This document shows, in pieces, positions 1 through 11,230 of a stretch of DNA of 64,000 nucleotides. The stretch covers positions 179,242,001 through 179,306,000 of the forward strand of contig JBITNC010000001.1 of assembly GCA_050084985.1 (NCBI GenBank), in the 5' to 3' direction. The translations under genes were made by a program, and so were the position numbers. Origin of the DNA: Nageia nagi. Lineage: Eukaryota; Pinophyta. The notes below the pieces were generated by a model, which had not been told where the DNA came from, searched no databases, and saw only the letters and a program-made list of their open reading frames with translations. Numbering within the stretch: position 1 is the first letter of the stretch; every line of letters begins with the position of its first letter.

Positions 1-162
1 ACTTCATCTTCCTATGGTAGTGATTCTAAAGAACTTTGTATTTTTTCCCCTTCTTTCAACTAGGTAGCTCTGCAAGAAGTAATTTCTCTTCCTTGTCAAG
101 CTCACTGGTTCTTTTTATAATCATAAATTCATTCTATATTCTTTCTAGTTTTTCTTACATGT
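1..162 (-). repeat. Array unit 0, right-hand end only
   Basis: This is the final ~160 bp of a unit whose remainder lies left of the window. On the minus strand it covers the endonuclease-RT linker of the LINE. It matches 10620-10778 almost base for base. Confidence 0.85.
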
Positions 163-2247
163 GATTCTTGCTCCTTGAAATACACCCTAATATTCTCAAC
201 CAATCTAACAATTATAATTTTGGTAACTTCATGTGCTTTGATTTCCTTATTTTCAAACATTCAACTATTCCTTTACTTCCAAACCTACCACCACATGTTA
301 CCAAGCACCATGTTCCAAAATTTCTTATTCCCCTTGGTTTTCTCCCATAGTATCCATTATTATATACATTATATGACATCTTTAGGTAAAATCCATTGTA
401 TCCTCATTATTTTGCATATCATACTTCAAACATTCTCTATGTACTCACAGTGTAGGAAAATATGGTCAATATCTTCTCCTTTTTTAAATAGAAAACACCT
501 ATTGACCATAGTAAAACCTCTTCTCTATAAGTTATCTTTGGTTAACAACCTGTTTCTTTCCACCAGCCATAGGAAAAAGGCAATTCTAGGCATCAATTTG
601 GCATTCTAAATATTTTTCCATATTCTTTTCTCCTCATGTTTTGTAGTAATATTGCTTAAAGTTATAATTTCCTCTTTCACCCTATATTTTCCATAAGGCA
701 TTGATTTCAAAATAGGTTTCCCTTGCTAGTCATTGAGCTTTATCTTAGACTTATTTAGTTCCTTTTGTAACTATTTTACCTGATTTGTTATTTTGCCTTT
801 GGTTGGTCTATGGATCTACCAGGTTTTGGAATCCTTATTAAAATATTGATCAATTATATTTCCTTTATACTTCAAGGCTTAGTAATCTCATTATTTAAAC
901 TCCTTTATTTTAATAAGTGGGTCCTCCCTCAAATAGGCATATTCCCTCACGTGGCTCTTCTTTCCAATTCCTAGCTCCTGTAGCATTGACTCTTGGATCT
1001 TTGGGGTGAATGTTATTATACCATTCTAGAAAGGTAATCCATAAGATGGATTTTGAATTCTCAAGATACAATTTAGGTCCATCATATAATTTTCCTTACA
1101 TGTGTGAATCCATTCCTTTTTTTTCATTATGTGCTATCTATCAAACCACTTTTCCCCTTAAGGCTTGACTTACTTACTTCATTTTCCTCATACCTAATCC
1201 TCCCTAACTATTTTCCATACACACAAGATCCCATCTTACGAGGGTAATTTTTTTTTTTTTTGAATCACCTAACCATAAGAAATGGTTGCATATTTTTTCT
1301 ATCTTTCAATTGATATTTATAGGCAATTTGAAGACTATAGCATTGTAAATAGGCATACTTTGGAGAATTGATTTAATGAGGATTAGTTTACCTACATAAC
1401 TCAATCAATTTTCCTTCCAACCTATTAGTTTATTTTGGATTTTTTGTATAAGTGCATCTCTATAACAAGATTTAAATCTTCCAACAAATAGAGGCATTCC
1501 TAAGTATTTGGTTGATAGTTCATCAATCTTGGCTCCTTAGATCTTAGTTATGGTTTTCTTACTTGCTTCCAAGCAATTTAGGAAATAAAATTTTATTTTA
1601 TACAAATTTAGTTTTTGATGTAATGCTTTTTCATACATGCTCAAAATTTTCTTGAAGGAGATTTCCTCCTTTCTCTTAGCTTTACCAAAAAGAATTGTAT
1701 CATCAACAAATTGTGATGAGTTGTTGCCTTACAATTAGGAGCTAGTATTACCCCTTTCAAGATCTCCATGTCCCTAGAATGTTTAATCATTCTCCCTAGC
1801 ACTTCTTCCATTGTAATAAATAGATAAGGTGACATTGGGTCTCCTTTCTTAAGCTCTCTTTAGGATTTAAAATAGCCTTTTGCTTCTCCATTAATGATGA
1901 TAGAAAACATTGGTGAAGATATACATTCTATTATCCACTTTCTTAATATTTCTCCAAATCTAAATTTTTGTAATACTAGGTCAAAAAAGACCAGCTTACT
2001 AAGTCATAAGTCTTTTCTATATCTAGCTTAACCACCGTGGTCATATTTTTCTTTTAGTGTATTGAACAAAGAACCTCATGCATCTAAATAATTTCATATA
2101 TTATCTATCTACCTTTGACAAAGCCATCTTTCTTTATGGATATGATGTGAGGCATTAATGGCTTTATTCTTTCTACCATAATTTTGGTGATGGTTTTATA
2201 AGCAACATTGCATAGGATTATAGGTCTATAGTCTTTGAATTCCTTTT
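163..2247 (-). repeat. Array unit 1, left part (split by copia)
   Basis: Minus-strand LINE ORF2 fragment holding the C-terminal part, thumb and RT palm. GDPMSPYLF lies near 1830 on the minus strand, and FVDD near 1700 in the shifted frame. The unit is cut at 2247 by the copia element and continues at 10205. The two parts together make ~2,659 bp, a normal unit length. A T tract (A on the LINE sense strand) near 1248-1261 is one of the length-variable homopolymers of the array. Confidence 0.9.
2243..2247. repeat. Target-site duplication of the copia element (left)
   Basis: CTTTT directly before the 5' LTR. The same five bases follow the 3' LTR at 10200-10204. Uninterrupted array units (for example near 32030-32040) carry this sequence once, confirming a 5-bp duplication. 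Confidence 0.93.
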
Positions 2248-2738
2248 TGTTAGAATTTGTAATGAAATATTATGAATATCTAAACTCCTTGTAAATTCAA
2301 TTAATCACTTAAAGGATATTTAGATACCTTAAGGGATTAATTGAATTCTTTATTATGTAACCTTTGACCTTACCATGTGGTTAGTTGGTAGGTTAAAGTT
2401 AGGTAATGTATTTATTGTAACCCTAACCTTACCCTTGGGTTAAAGGGAGGTTAGGGAGGTGCTCTCATGCTATAAATAGAGGGCCTCTCCTCTTGTAACA
2501 TAACTAAGTTTTTGGAGTAAGATTACTCTACTAGTTTGTGTAGGAGAGAAAGGAATTATTGTAAGAGGGTGCATAGATTGAGAATTGAGATCTAGTTGTG
2601 GATGTACTCCCAAGGAGGGAGGAACCATATTATATTTGTATTATCTTGTGTGAATGGTGTTATTAGCTTGTAGATGTTGAATGATTGAGTTTCCTATAGT
2701 ATTGGACCTTGAGGATTAGTGTAGATCTAATTCCTTCA
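2248..2738 (+). repeat. 5' LTR of copia element
   Basis: 491 bp beginning TGTTAGAATT and ending CTTCA. A TATA box (TATAAATA) lies at 2471-2478, 223 bp into the LTR and at the same offset as in the 3' LTR. The other copy is 9709-10199. Confidence 0.95.
2471..2478 (+). promoter_or_regulatory. TATA box of copia 5' LTR
   Basis: TATAAATA followed by a GC-richer stretch (GAGGGCCTCTCC). This is the likely core promoter for the element transcript. The 3' LTR has the identical box at 9932-9939. Confidence 0.75.
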
Positions 2739-2740
2739 AT

Positions 2741-2752
2741 TGATTTCAGAGC
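2741..2752 (+). other. Primer binding site (initiator tRNA-Met type)
   Basis: TGATTTCAGAGC begins 2 bp after the LTR. It matches 10 of 12 positions of TGGTATCAGAGC, the usual PBS of plant copia elements, which is complementary to initiator tRNA-Met. The two mismatches fit an aged copy. Confidence 0.75.
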
Positions 2753-5700
2753 TTGGTGTGGAAGCTCTCCTTCTACATCTTGGAGGTTCTTCATCCTTCT
2801 TCAACTTGGGAATATTCTTCTTTCACCTACAACCTTGTGAGGTAAAATTTGAGAAGGTATAATGTCATTTTTTTTAAAGAGGGGATTATATTCATTTTGA
2901 TACTAACATTCTTTTATGATTATGTTAGTTCAACTCCTAGCAAACATTGCCTCAATAACATAATATATTATTGCTCATTTTGTTTGTTCTACTAACAATC
3001 TTTTATGTTAAGTGATTGGGCAATAATACATTATGCAAAATTTGCAATTTGTATACTAACATTTTTTTTGATTAGTTGCAATATTGCTATTGTTTTCTTT
3101 TACATACCTTTTATTCTTTTGGTATTAAGAGGTCTTTATATGTAAAAAAAAAAAAAAAAAAGGAGGGAGAAATTTCAATTTTTGCAAACTTTATATATAT
3201 TTATATATATAAACACATTTTAAATAAAAAGGAGGTGTGCTTCAACAATACTCTACTGCTACATCGATATTGCAACGACTAACACCTTGCCTGCAAGGCA
3301 CATTTCTTATAGCGATTCGAGAACTCGTGTTCATTGCAGTTCCGATCATCAAGATATGTTAGAAACTCTAGGTTCCAGCTTGTATCCTTTGCATCATTGC
3401 AAAACTCTGCACCTAGTAAGGCATGCACAAGGCTAGCATAATGTGGCTGGAGAGAAAGATTATAATGCATACATGTCCTACAATTTTCTTGATGCAAGCC
3501 TCAGTCTGTTGGGATGGTAGCAGGTTGACAATCTTCGTAAGCATGTTGTAAAATTGTGGCATTACTTCTAGGGTCGAGTTGTTTGTGACCTCTCCTTTGA
3601 CAAGGAAAAAGTGACCAAGCTACGATTTCAAGTTTGAACTGTCCACCTTTCATAGCTATTGAAATGTGTCAAGAACTATGCGACCCCTTTCCTCCTGTCT
3701 AGTCGTTATCTAGACCCCGCATGACCTTTAGTTCTTCAGTCTAACGCTCTCTCTCTTTTTTTTTCTTCTGTTGCGGCCTTAAAATACAAAGTTATGCTCC
3801 AAATCGATGGAAACAGAACTAGAGCATTGTGGGTGCCCATTGTTTCGCTATAGTAGCCCCACACACACACATAAGGATTTGTATACATCATGTGAACTTC
3901 ACCTAGAAAATCCCCTTACATCAGAAAGATCTCCGCAAGAATACTAAACCCTATGTTATTTTTTTAAACTCCATCGAAATTGGAAATAATAGTAGAGGTA
4001 AAATTCTATCAGCTGTACACAAAATGGTGTATAGTAAGCTAGGGATATCACTCCCCCTTTGCAAATCAAACAAAACAAAAAAAAAAAAAATGGGCCTGAA
4101 CTTCTTAAAATGTATCAAACCCAGGTCGCAGGTTCGACATCCTGTCAAACCAAATCAACATGCACCTTCTCCCTCACACCATTGCCTCCGGATGTGTGTG
4201 CTTGTCTAAGAGAGCCATTCTCCTTGACGTTGCCCTTAAAGTTGGAGGTTTCCTTTTCTTTGTGCATTTAATTTTTGTTGACTACTTTTCACCTTCCTTA
4301 CATGCACATGCAAAGCAACGTATTCTCCTTCTTGGTAAGGGAAGGATAGCCATCACTATTTTACCTAAAAGCATTTATTTTTTTTGACTTGGAGTGCTTG
4401 AGGTAAAAGTAGCATTAAATATGCATGTAGTAGGGGTATGGGTCTTCTCTTTTTTCATTTAATTCTTGCAGACTTGGAAAGTAGTGAATTTTTTTTTAGC
4501 TTATTTCTACAATAATGGTAAAAATACTATTTTTAAAAAAAAGTCAAACTTTGCTTACTTTTTTTAAAAAAATATGCTTAGAATATTTTTAATGTTTTAC
4601 TTATTGTTGAGTTTTAATTTACTAAGGTGCACATGCAATTTCTAGATTGTCAATCTCTTAGCATTTGTTTTTAAAAAGCATCTTATTTAAAATTCTTTTA
4701 AGTAAAACAATAGGGAGAGGAATTTTTTATTATTTTTACTTAAAACCTTTTTTTTTTTACAAAGGTAACTTATGAAAATGCATACTTAAAAGACAATTTT
4801 TTTTTTTAGCATACAAGTTTTAGGGATAAAACTTTAAGTAAAAAAAAGGGGGGAATTTGTATAGTTTTTTTTTTTTTTACTTAAAACTTTATCTAGATCT
4901 TGCATGCTAAATTTGTAATGCATGCCTCTTAATCTTGTGTAAGAATAAAGCATGCTTAGTACTTAATTTTTTTTTTAATTTTAAGTTATGGAATAATGCA
5001 TGTTTAATTTTAAGTTATGGATTAATGCTAAGTAGGACTTAGCCTTTTTAAATTCATTAAAGTGTTGAATGAATTTATGAACTCGAGCAAGTATGCAAAA
5101 TGTAAAAATGTCCTTTAGGGGTTAGTACAAAACCCATTGGACTCTTATATTTCAAGTTCTTGTGGATGATGTATTTTTTTACTTTACTTTATATTTTTGC
5201 ATAATTGCTTTATACTTGCAAAATGCAAAATATTGAAAGTAACCCCTAAAATGAACACATCTGCATGTACTTTTCCACAACATGACTTGTTTGGGGAGCC
5301 ACGAGGTGAGGAAAGGGCAGACTGGAGCCTTTTTAGTTCGAAGAACCAAGTGGTGGTAAATCCATCTTAATTTCCCCTAAGACCTCTGTTGGATTGGACA
5401 TAACTCTATTAGGTGGACAGGCATGTGTGTAGTGATACCACATGTCCGCACGTCCATTCAAGGATTATCCTGATAACCTAGGAGGAAAATTTGAAAACCT
5501 TAAACAAGATAATTAAAATGGCCGGTCCAAGATACGTCGGATCCTTGGAAAATAGTTACTATTTCTCCTTGAGAGAGTATATTACTAACCAAGGTGAACT
5601 GGTTGAGGATTGGTAGTACTTAGGCTCCACCTTATGGGCATCTAGGTGAAGGCCTAATTCTATACAAGAAAACAACCTCAACTTTATCCTTCTACGGATC

Positions 5701-5759
5701 TTGGTTTATAAGTTTGCACATGTGGGACATGTTTACTTATCAATGTTTGATTTGTATAG
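2753..5759 (+). other. Copia leader, ~3 kb, no gag; probably contains foreign DNA
   Basis: This is far longer than the leader usual for copia elements. 2753-3278 is AT-rich with an A17-type tract near 3145 and TATA runs near 3190-3215. 3279-4060 has clearly higher GC and an antisense open stretch (separate entry). 4080-4380 holds short plus-strand open frames without recognisable product. 4380-5290 is rich in T and A homopolymers. 5290-5759 is again more balanced in composition and unrecognised. The composition changes suggest a mosaic of sequences acquired before or after insertion. None has a known function that I can see. Confidence 0.6.
3279..3640 (-). pseudogene. Unidentified antisense coding-like fragment in copia leader
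   Basis: On the minus strand 3497-3279 is open for 72 codons and ends at TAG. Upstream, to about 3640, a different frame looks protein-like (it includes MPQFYNMLTKIVNLLPSQQ). A frame change near 3475-3500 would join the two; it could be a frameshift or a lost splice junction. Codon content is unlike the surrounding AT-rich DNA. I do not recognise the protein. It could be a fragment of a host gene captured by the element, or a chance open frame in a GC-richer patch. The capture reading is inference. Confidence 0.3.
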
Positions 5760-6272
5760 ATGGTAAATTGTAGAAATTTATTCATTCTTCTTATTTACTT
5801 TTGTGTAGCAATGGTTGAAACCTTCATACCTAAGCATATACTCGACGGTTCCAGCTTCAGCATATGGGAACCTCGTATGAAAGCTGAAAAAGGCAAGGGA
5901 AATGCAAATGTGAAAAATTTCAATCATAAAAAGAAGAACAAGCATACTACTACTGTTGCCTACTATTCAATGACTCAAACTATTTCAAATGATTGGATTG
6001 TTGATTTAGGATGCACTAATCACATGTGTTATGAAAAGGATAAGTTTGAAAACTTTTATAAGTACAAGAAGGATGCAGTTGTGATAGGTGATAATTCAGT
6101 CCTTGATGTTCAAGGAATAGGGAGTGTGAAGATTCATGGAAAGGTTCTTGATAATGTCTTTTATGTGCCTAAACTAAGGATGAATCTTATCTCCGTAATT
6201 TAGATTACAAGGAAAGGATACTCATTTGAGTTTACCTCACAATCCTGGTATGTTAAGAAAGGACTTGCCACC
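5760..6272 (+). pseudogene. Copia gag remnant fused to protease remnant
   Basis: Gag and aspartic protease are the first products of the copia polyprotein. The likely start is ATG at 5811. About 25 residues resemble the gag N-terminus (LDGSSFSIWEPRMKA). The frame then jumps straight to a Lys-rich stretch and the protease, so the bulk of gag and its CCHC knuckle are missing. The protease site reads WIVDLGCTNHM, with the codons for D-L-G at 6003-6011. The family has D-S-G or D-T-G, so the catalytic triad is altered. The region ends in an in-frame TAG (6201-6203) within the usual protease tail, and the same frame continues as integrase at 6273. Confidence 0.85.
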
Positions 6273-7316
6273 TTGATGAAAGGATCAGTAAAGGATGACC
6301 TTTATATTGTGGATCAAGTTCCTTCAAAGATGTGTCTTGCTGCAAATATTTGTTCAAAGGGTATTCTTTGGCATCAACGATTAGGGCACCTTAACCACAA
6401 GAGTATTCAAGATATGAAAAATCAAGAACTTGTGGAAGGTTTACCTAATATTTCACCCACAATTGGTCTTTATGAAAGGTGCATTCTAGGAAAGATGAAT
6501 AGGCAAAAGTTTGAAAAAGATAAGGCAAATCGGGCTACTCGTCCTCTTCAGCTTGTGCATTCAGATTTGATGGGTCCATTTTACACTAAGTCTCTAGGGG
6601 GAGCTTCTTATGTTCTGACCTTCATTGATGACTTCAGCAGGATGACATTTGGTTATCTACTTGAGCACAAGGATCAAACTTTTGATAGATTTAAAGACTT
6701 CAAGGCTCTTGTTGAAAATCAAACTGATTTTAAGATCAAGATGCTTAGATCTGATAATGGGGGTGAGTATAATAGCAATGAGTTTAATGACTATTGTGTT
6801 AAACATGGGATCAAGCGACAATTCACAATCCCTTACACCCCTCAACAAAATGGAGTTGCTGAAAGGAAGAATCGAACCATTATGGAAATGGCAAGGTGCA
6901 TGTTGGGTAACCTTCCTAGTTTCTTATGGGGTGAAGTTGTTCACACTGCTATTCACACCCTAAATAGGTGTCCTACTAAAGCAATTGAAGGTAAAACTCC
7001 GTATGAAGCATGGACAGGAAAGAAACCTAACATCTCACACTTTAGGGTCTTCCGTTGTGATGCATTTGCCTTCATTACCTCAGAGAAAAGAAAGAAGTTG
7101 GATAAAAGATCAGAAAAATGTATCTTTGTGGGGTATGATAATCAGCATAGAGGTTATAGGCTCTACTCCTTATCCCATAAAATAGTCTTTATTTCTAGGG
7201 ATGTCAAGTTCAATGAACTTCCTAAGGATACAACTTCTCATGCTGAGGTGTCTGATTCAGATGATTCTTCGCCTGCACCTAACTGGTTGGATGATAATGT
7301 AGGGAATTCACCATAA
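6273..7316 (+). pseudogene. Copia integrase
   Basis: Integrase inserts the element cDNA into chromosomal DNA. In the 347-residue open segment, the GAG-pre-integrase zinc region is at residues 33-80 (WHQRLGHLN). Its last part reads YERCILGK where the family has C-x2-C, so one zinc ligand is lost (Cys to Tyr, a G-to-A change). The catalytic core is intact: D98 (HSDLMG), D161 (RSDNGGEY) and E197 (GVAERKNRT), with the standard 35-residue spacing between the second D and E. The stop TAA at 7314-7316 is in frame and probably was CAA; the reading frame resumes unchanged into RT. Confidence 0.93.
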
Positions 7317-8246
7317 GAGCAAAATTCTCTAGCTCAGAGAATTACAAGGAGTATGACCTTGAATAAATCTTTATTTGCCAAAATTGATAATACGAATGAG
7401 CCATCAACCTTCAAAGAAGCTTCCAAGCAAGAGTGTTGGATGGAAGCTATGAAATTTGAGTATGAGGCGCTCATGAAAAATGAAACTTGGGATTTGGTTC
7501 CTTATCCCAATGAGAAAAATGTGATTGGAAATAAATGGATATACAAGGTCAAGTACAATTCTAATGGAGAAATTAAAAAATACAAAGCAAGGTTAGTGGC
7601 CAAAGGATTCACTCAGAAATATGGTATTGATTATGAGGAAACCTTTGCTCCTATGGCCAAGATGCCTACTGTCAGGATAATCCTTGCTCTTTCTGCAGCT
7701 CAAGGATGGAAAGTTTTTCAACTTGATGTCAAGAGTGCATTTCTCAATGGTGACTTGGATGTAGAAATCTACATGAATCAACTAGAAGGATTTATTCCAG
7801 AAGGTAAAGAGTCTTTTGTGTGCAAGCTAAAGAAGTCTTTGTATGGACTTAAGCAAGCACCTAGAGCATGGTACAAGAAAATTTTAGGATTCTTTGCAGA
7901 TATTGGTTTTTCCAAGTGCTTCTCTGACTCAGATCTCTATGTACTCAATCAAGGAAAAGACGTGGTCTTAATTCTCCTTTATGTGGATGATCTTCTCATA
8001 ACTGGCAATAATATTGAAATAATCCAAGAGTGCATATCCAAACTGAAGGCAACATTTGAAATGACTAATCTAGGTCTATTGCATTACTATCTTGGGATGC
8101 AAGTATACCAACACAAAGATTGTACTTATCTTAGTCAATCTAAGTATATATTAGACATCTTGCAAAAGTTTGGAATGGAGGAGTGTATATATGCTGCAAT
8201 ACCTATTTCTCCTAGAATCGTTGTATCTCTGAGCTTAGATTCTTAG
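7317..8246 (+). pseudogene. Copia reverse transcriptase
   Basis: RVT_2-type reverse transcriptase, which copies element RNA into cDNA. Counting residues from the ATG at 7353: the WKVFQLDVKSAFLNG motif (first catalytic Asp) is at ~120-133, SLYGLKQAPRAWY at 162-174, and YVDD (second and third Asp) at 210-213. All three metal-binding aspartates are present. The segment ends at an in-frame TAG (8244-8246) between RT and RNase H. No frameshift occurs, and the frame is the same as that of integrase upstream. Confidence 0.94.
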
Positions 8247-8945
8247 TTGGCTGATGCTACAGCTTATAGGAAATTAATCAGTAATCTTCTGTATCTGACT
8301 ATCTCTCGACCTGATATTGCCTTTGTAGTGAATCTGATGGCACAATTCATGCAAAAACCATATGTTGAGCACCTCAATGCTGTTAAGCAAATCTTGAGGT
8401 ATGTGGTAGGGACAAAAGATCTTGCTCTTAAGTATTCCAAAGTGCCCTCGATTGTTCTCTCTGGGTTCTCAGATTCTGATTATGGGGGAGATAGAGATGA
8501 TAGAAAATCAACCTCTACATATGTGTTCAGCATTGGTTCAGGTGCTATCTCTTGGGCTTCCAAGAAGTAACCTACTGTGACTCTTTCTACCACCAAATCT
8601 GAATATCAAGCCATGTTTATTGCCACCCAGGAAGCTATTTGGCTGAGACATCTTCTGAATGAAATTGGGTATGAGCAAAATGGCCCATATCTTATTTCTT
8701 TAGACAATCAATTAGCTATCTCTTTGGCTAAGAATCCTGTGTTCCAATAGAGAACCAAACATGTGGAAATCCAAGCCCATTTTATCAGGGAGAAGGTTCT
8801 AGAGGACATCATACACTTGGAGTATTGTCCATCTACTGTAAACTCCACTGATTTATTCACCAAGCCCCTTCCTGAAGCTCAGTTCAGCAAGCTTAGGGAT
8901 TCTCTCGGGTTGGTGAAGTTGCCCTCAAGGGGGAGTGAAGTTTGA
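8247..8945 (+). pseudogene. Copia RNase H, with two further in-frame stops
   Basis: RNase H degrades the RNA strand during reverse transcription. The region shows the copia connection (SRPDIAFVVNLMAQF), then SGFSDSDYGGDRDDRKST, the LSTTKSEYQA motif (catalytic Glu) and the DNQLAI motif (catalytic Asp). Stops lie at 8568-8570 (TAA, at the SKK-Q-P position where the family has Gln, so CAA to TAA) and 8748-8750 (TAG before RTKH). The natural end is TGA at 8943-8945. The whole gag-pol remnant, 5760-8945, is a single frame. Confidence 0.92.
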
Positions 8946-9010
8946 ACTTTTGTTATTGATGACAACTTCACCTCTAAGAGGCCCTTTTATTGTTATATAG
9001 TGTTGATTAT

Positions 9011-9226
9011 GATATACCTCCATGGTAAGTTTGCTCTGTGTGAGGAACTTCTTGTACATTTTATACCTCTGTGGTAAGTTTTCTCTACGTGAGAAACTTG
9101 TTGTACAATTTTTTGAGCATATAATTGATATACCTCCGTGGTAAGTTCGCTCTGTGTGAGGAACTTCTTGTACATTTTACACCTCTGTGGTAAGTTTGCT
9201 CTACGTGAGAAACTTGTTGTACAATT
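9011..9226 (+). repeat. Nested tandem repeat, 49/67-bp half units, 116-bp period
   Basis: The phrase TACCTC-x-GTGGTAAG recurs four times, starting at about 9013, 9062, 9129 and 9178, so spacings alternate 49, 67, 49. Each half-unit has GAGGAACTTCTTGTACA or GAGAAACTTGTTGTACA. The result is two 116-bp units, each itself a diverged duplication. Confidence 0.85.
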
Positions 9227-9699
9227 TTTTATGCTCTATTAATAATCAACACATGTCTATATACAACACGTGACTATGAGTGATGGCTTGGCATCTCCGT
9301 GATGACTTATAGTGCACCATTGATCAGTTATTTATAAGATGGCATTATTTGATTCTCTTATTTGAATATATGATGCATCTAACTGATTTTGTTCATGAGT
9401 TGCTTGTAGCATGCAGGATCTTCTTCAGAAATGCAGGTTACTCACCTTATGTAAGCAAGCTCATGGAGACTCACATGTCAGCTTAAAGTTGATCGACTAC
9501 TATGTACAGTGAAACCAGTTGTGGTTAATGATTGTATTGTAAACCATTTTGTCAAATGGTAATGTAGTGAGTCTCAAACTAGTTCTCAAAAAGATTCTCA
9601 GATATGTAAATGTTCTCATCTCTGCTTGTATCTCTATGGAGGAGAACTCTCTCTTACTCTCTCTCTTCTCTCTTCTATGCTCTATCCCAATATTGCATT

Positions 9700-9708
9700 A
9701 AGGGGGAG
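9700..9708 (+). other. Polypurine tract of copia element
   Basis: AAGGGGGAG directly abuts the 3' LTR (TG at 9709). This is the expected position and composition for the plus-strand primer of reverse transcription. Confidence 0.88.
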
Positions 9709-10199
9709 TGTTAGAATTTGTAATGAAATGTTGTGAATATCTAAACTCCTTGTAAATTCAATTAATCACTTAAAGGATATTTAGATACCTTAAGGGATTA
9801 ATTGAATTCTTTATTATGTAACCTTTGACCTTACCATGTGGTTAGTTGGTAGGTTAAAGTTAGGTAATGTATTTATTATAACCCTAACCTTACCCTTGGG
9901 TTAAAGGGAGGTTAGGGAGGTGCTCTCATGCTATAAATAGAGGGCCTCTCCTCTTGTAACATAACTAAGTTTTTAGAGTAAGATTACTCTACTAGTTTGT
10001 GTAGGAGAGAAAGGAATTGTTGTAAGAGGGTGCATAGATTGAGAATTGAGATCTAGTTGTGGATGTACTCCCAAGGAGGGAGGAACCACATTATATTTGT
10101 GTTATCTTGTGTGAATGGTGTTATTAGCTTGTAGATGTTGAATGATTGAGTTTCCTATAGTCTTGGACCTTGAGGATTAGTGTAGATCTAATTCGTTCA
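9709..10199 (+). repeat. 3' LTR of copia element
   Basis: 491 bp, the same length as the 5' LTR, starting TGTTAGAATT and ending CGTTCA. TATAAATA is at 9932-9939. Nine substitutions and no indels separate it from 2248-2738 by eye. Confidence 0.95.
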
Positions 10200-10204
10200 C
10201 TTTT
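10200..10204. repeat. Target-site duplication of the copia element (right)
   Basis: CTTTT, matching 2243-2247. The LINE array sequence resumes immediately (CTTCTTATGTCTTAGGG). Confidence 0.93.
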
Positions 10205-10778
10205 CTTCTTATGTCTTAGGGATTAAGGTGAGAAAAGTGTTATTCCATTATTTTAGAAGTTTTTCATTTTTGAAAAATTCTCTTATAGCGTACCATAGGT
10301 CCTTCCCCATAATTTACCAATTCTTTTGGAAAAAACTAGGTTGAAAACCATCTAGTCTAGGAGCTTTGTTAGCTTCCATTAGAAAGAGTGCCTATTTGAC
10401 TTCTTCTTTAGTAGTTTGTTCCTATAACACTTCATTTTACTATTCTATTATAAGTTTTGGAATATTTGTAGTAATTTTCCTCTTGGTTATATTATTGTTT
10501 CTTTGATCCACTATAAGTAGACCTTTATAGAATCCCTCTACTTATTATTTTATTCCCTTTTCTTCTAAGGTTATACCTCCCTATATTCTTGTGATCTCAT
10601 TGATCCTATTATAACTTCATCTTCCTATGGTAGTGATTCTAAATAACTTTGTATTTTTTCCCCTTCTTTCAACTAGGTAGCTCTGCAAGAAGTAATTTCT
10701 CTTCCTTGTCAAGCTCACTGGTTCTTCTTAGAATCATAAATTCATTCTCTATTCTTTCTAGTTTTTCTTACATGTGTG
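10205..10778 (-). repeat. Array unit 1, right part
   Basis: Continuation of unit 1 after the copia insertion. On the minus strand it covers the endonuclease-RT linker and the first RT block. It stops at CATGTG, where the Tat element starts with TG at 10779. Confidence 0.9.
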
Positions 10779-11090
10779 TTGCAATGAAAATTGACCTAGA
10801 ATATAGAATAAAACAAAATAAAAATTATTCTTCAATCTTCATTGAACCTCAAATTATATAACATAGATAGACATGTTGTAATTGCAAAATGATATTCAAT
10901 CTCAGTTCAAACTACAATTTTTCCTTAGAAGGGACTTTTACAAATGTTATGTGCCAAAATGAGAATGTTTGATCTCCATTGTTTTTGGGTTACTTGCTTC
11001 TCTTCTTGATGTAGACAACCTGTAAATCCCTACTTCAAAATTAGGTTCAATTGGGGTCCATATTGCTTTGTATTAGCTTGTATTTATAGA

Positions 11091-11098
11091 TTTTCAGA
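11091..11098 (-). promoter_or_regulatory. TATA box of the Tat LTR (minus strand)
   Basis: TATTTATA on the plus strand reads TATAAATA on the minus strand, the element's sense direction. It lies ~400 bp inside the LTR and ~130 bp downstream of the palindromic 20-bp array. Confidence 0.65.
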
Positions 11099-11230
11099 TG
11101 AGACGTTTCAAGGCTGGAAAGGGGAAGTGAAGAGCCACTATAAATCATAACTGACCCCCTCTATCCACCTCATCATGGAAGATGAAGCATTCCAAATTCC
11201 TTTTTGATTTTTTGTTCGGCTGTTGTAGAG

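Larger units (their letters stand above)
8946..9708 (+). other. Copia 3' untranslated region
   Basis: Non-coding sequence between pol and the 3' LTR. It holds a nested tandem repeat (9011-9226), a CT-rich microsatellite at about 9647-9685 and the polypurine tract at its end. No further gene is seen. Confidence 0.8.
2248..10199 (+). mobile_element. Ty1/copia LTR retrotransposon, degenerate, inserted in array unit 1
   Basis: A 7,952-bp element with two 491-bp LTRs (TG...CA), a 5-bp TSD, a PBS resembling the initiator tRNA-Met site, a ~3-kb leader, a gag-pol remnant in copia order (protease, integrase, RT, RNase H), a tandem-repeat-bearing 3' region and a polypurine tract. By eye the LTRs differ at 9 of 491 positions (~98% identical), so insertion is not very recent. 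Gag is almost wholly deleted and five in-frame stops interrupt pol, so the copy is non-autonomous. Integrase preceding RT fixes it as copia. I do not assign a lineage. Confidence 0.95.

Noticed and set aside
4059-4387. Overlapping 60-75-codon plus-strand frames in the copia leader
   Set aside because: Three frames are open at once in a short GC-richer patch, with no motif and no start context. I keep it only as unexplained leader sequence.
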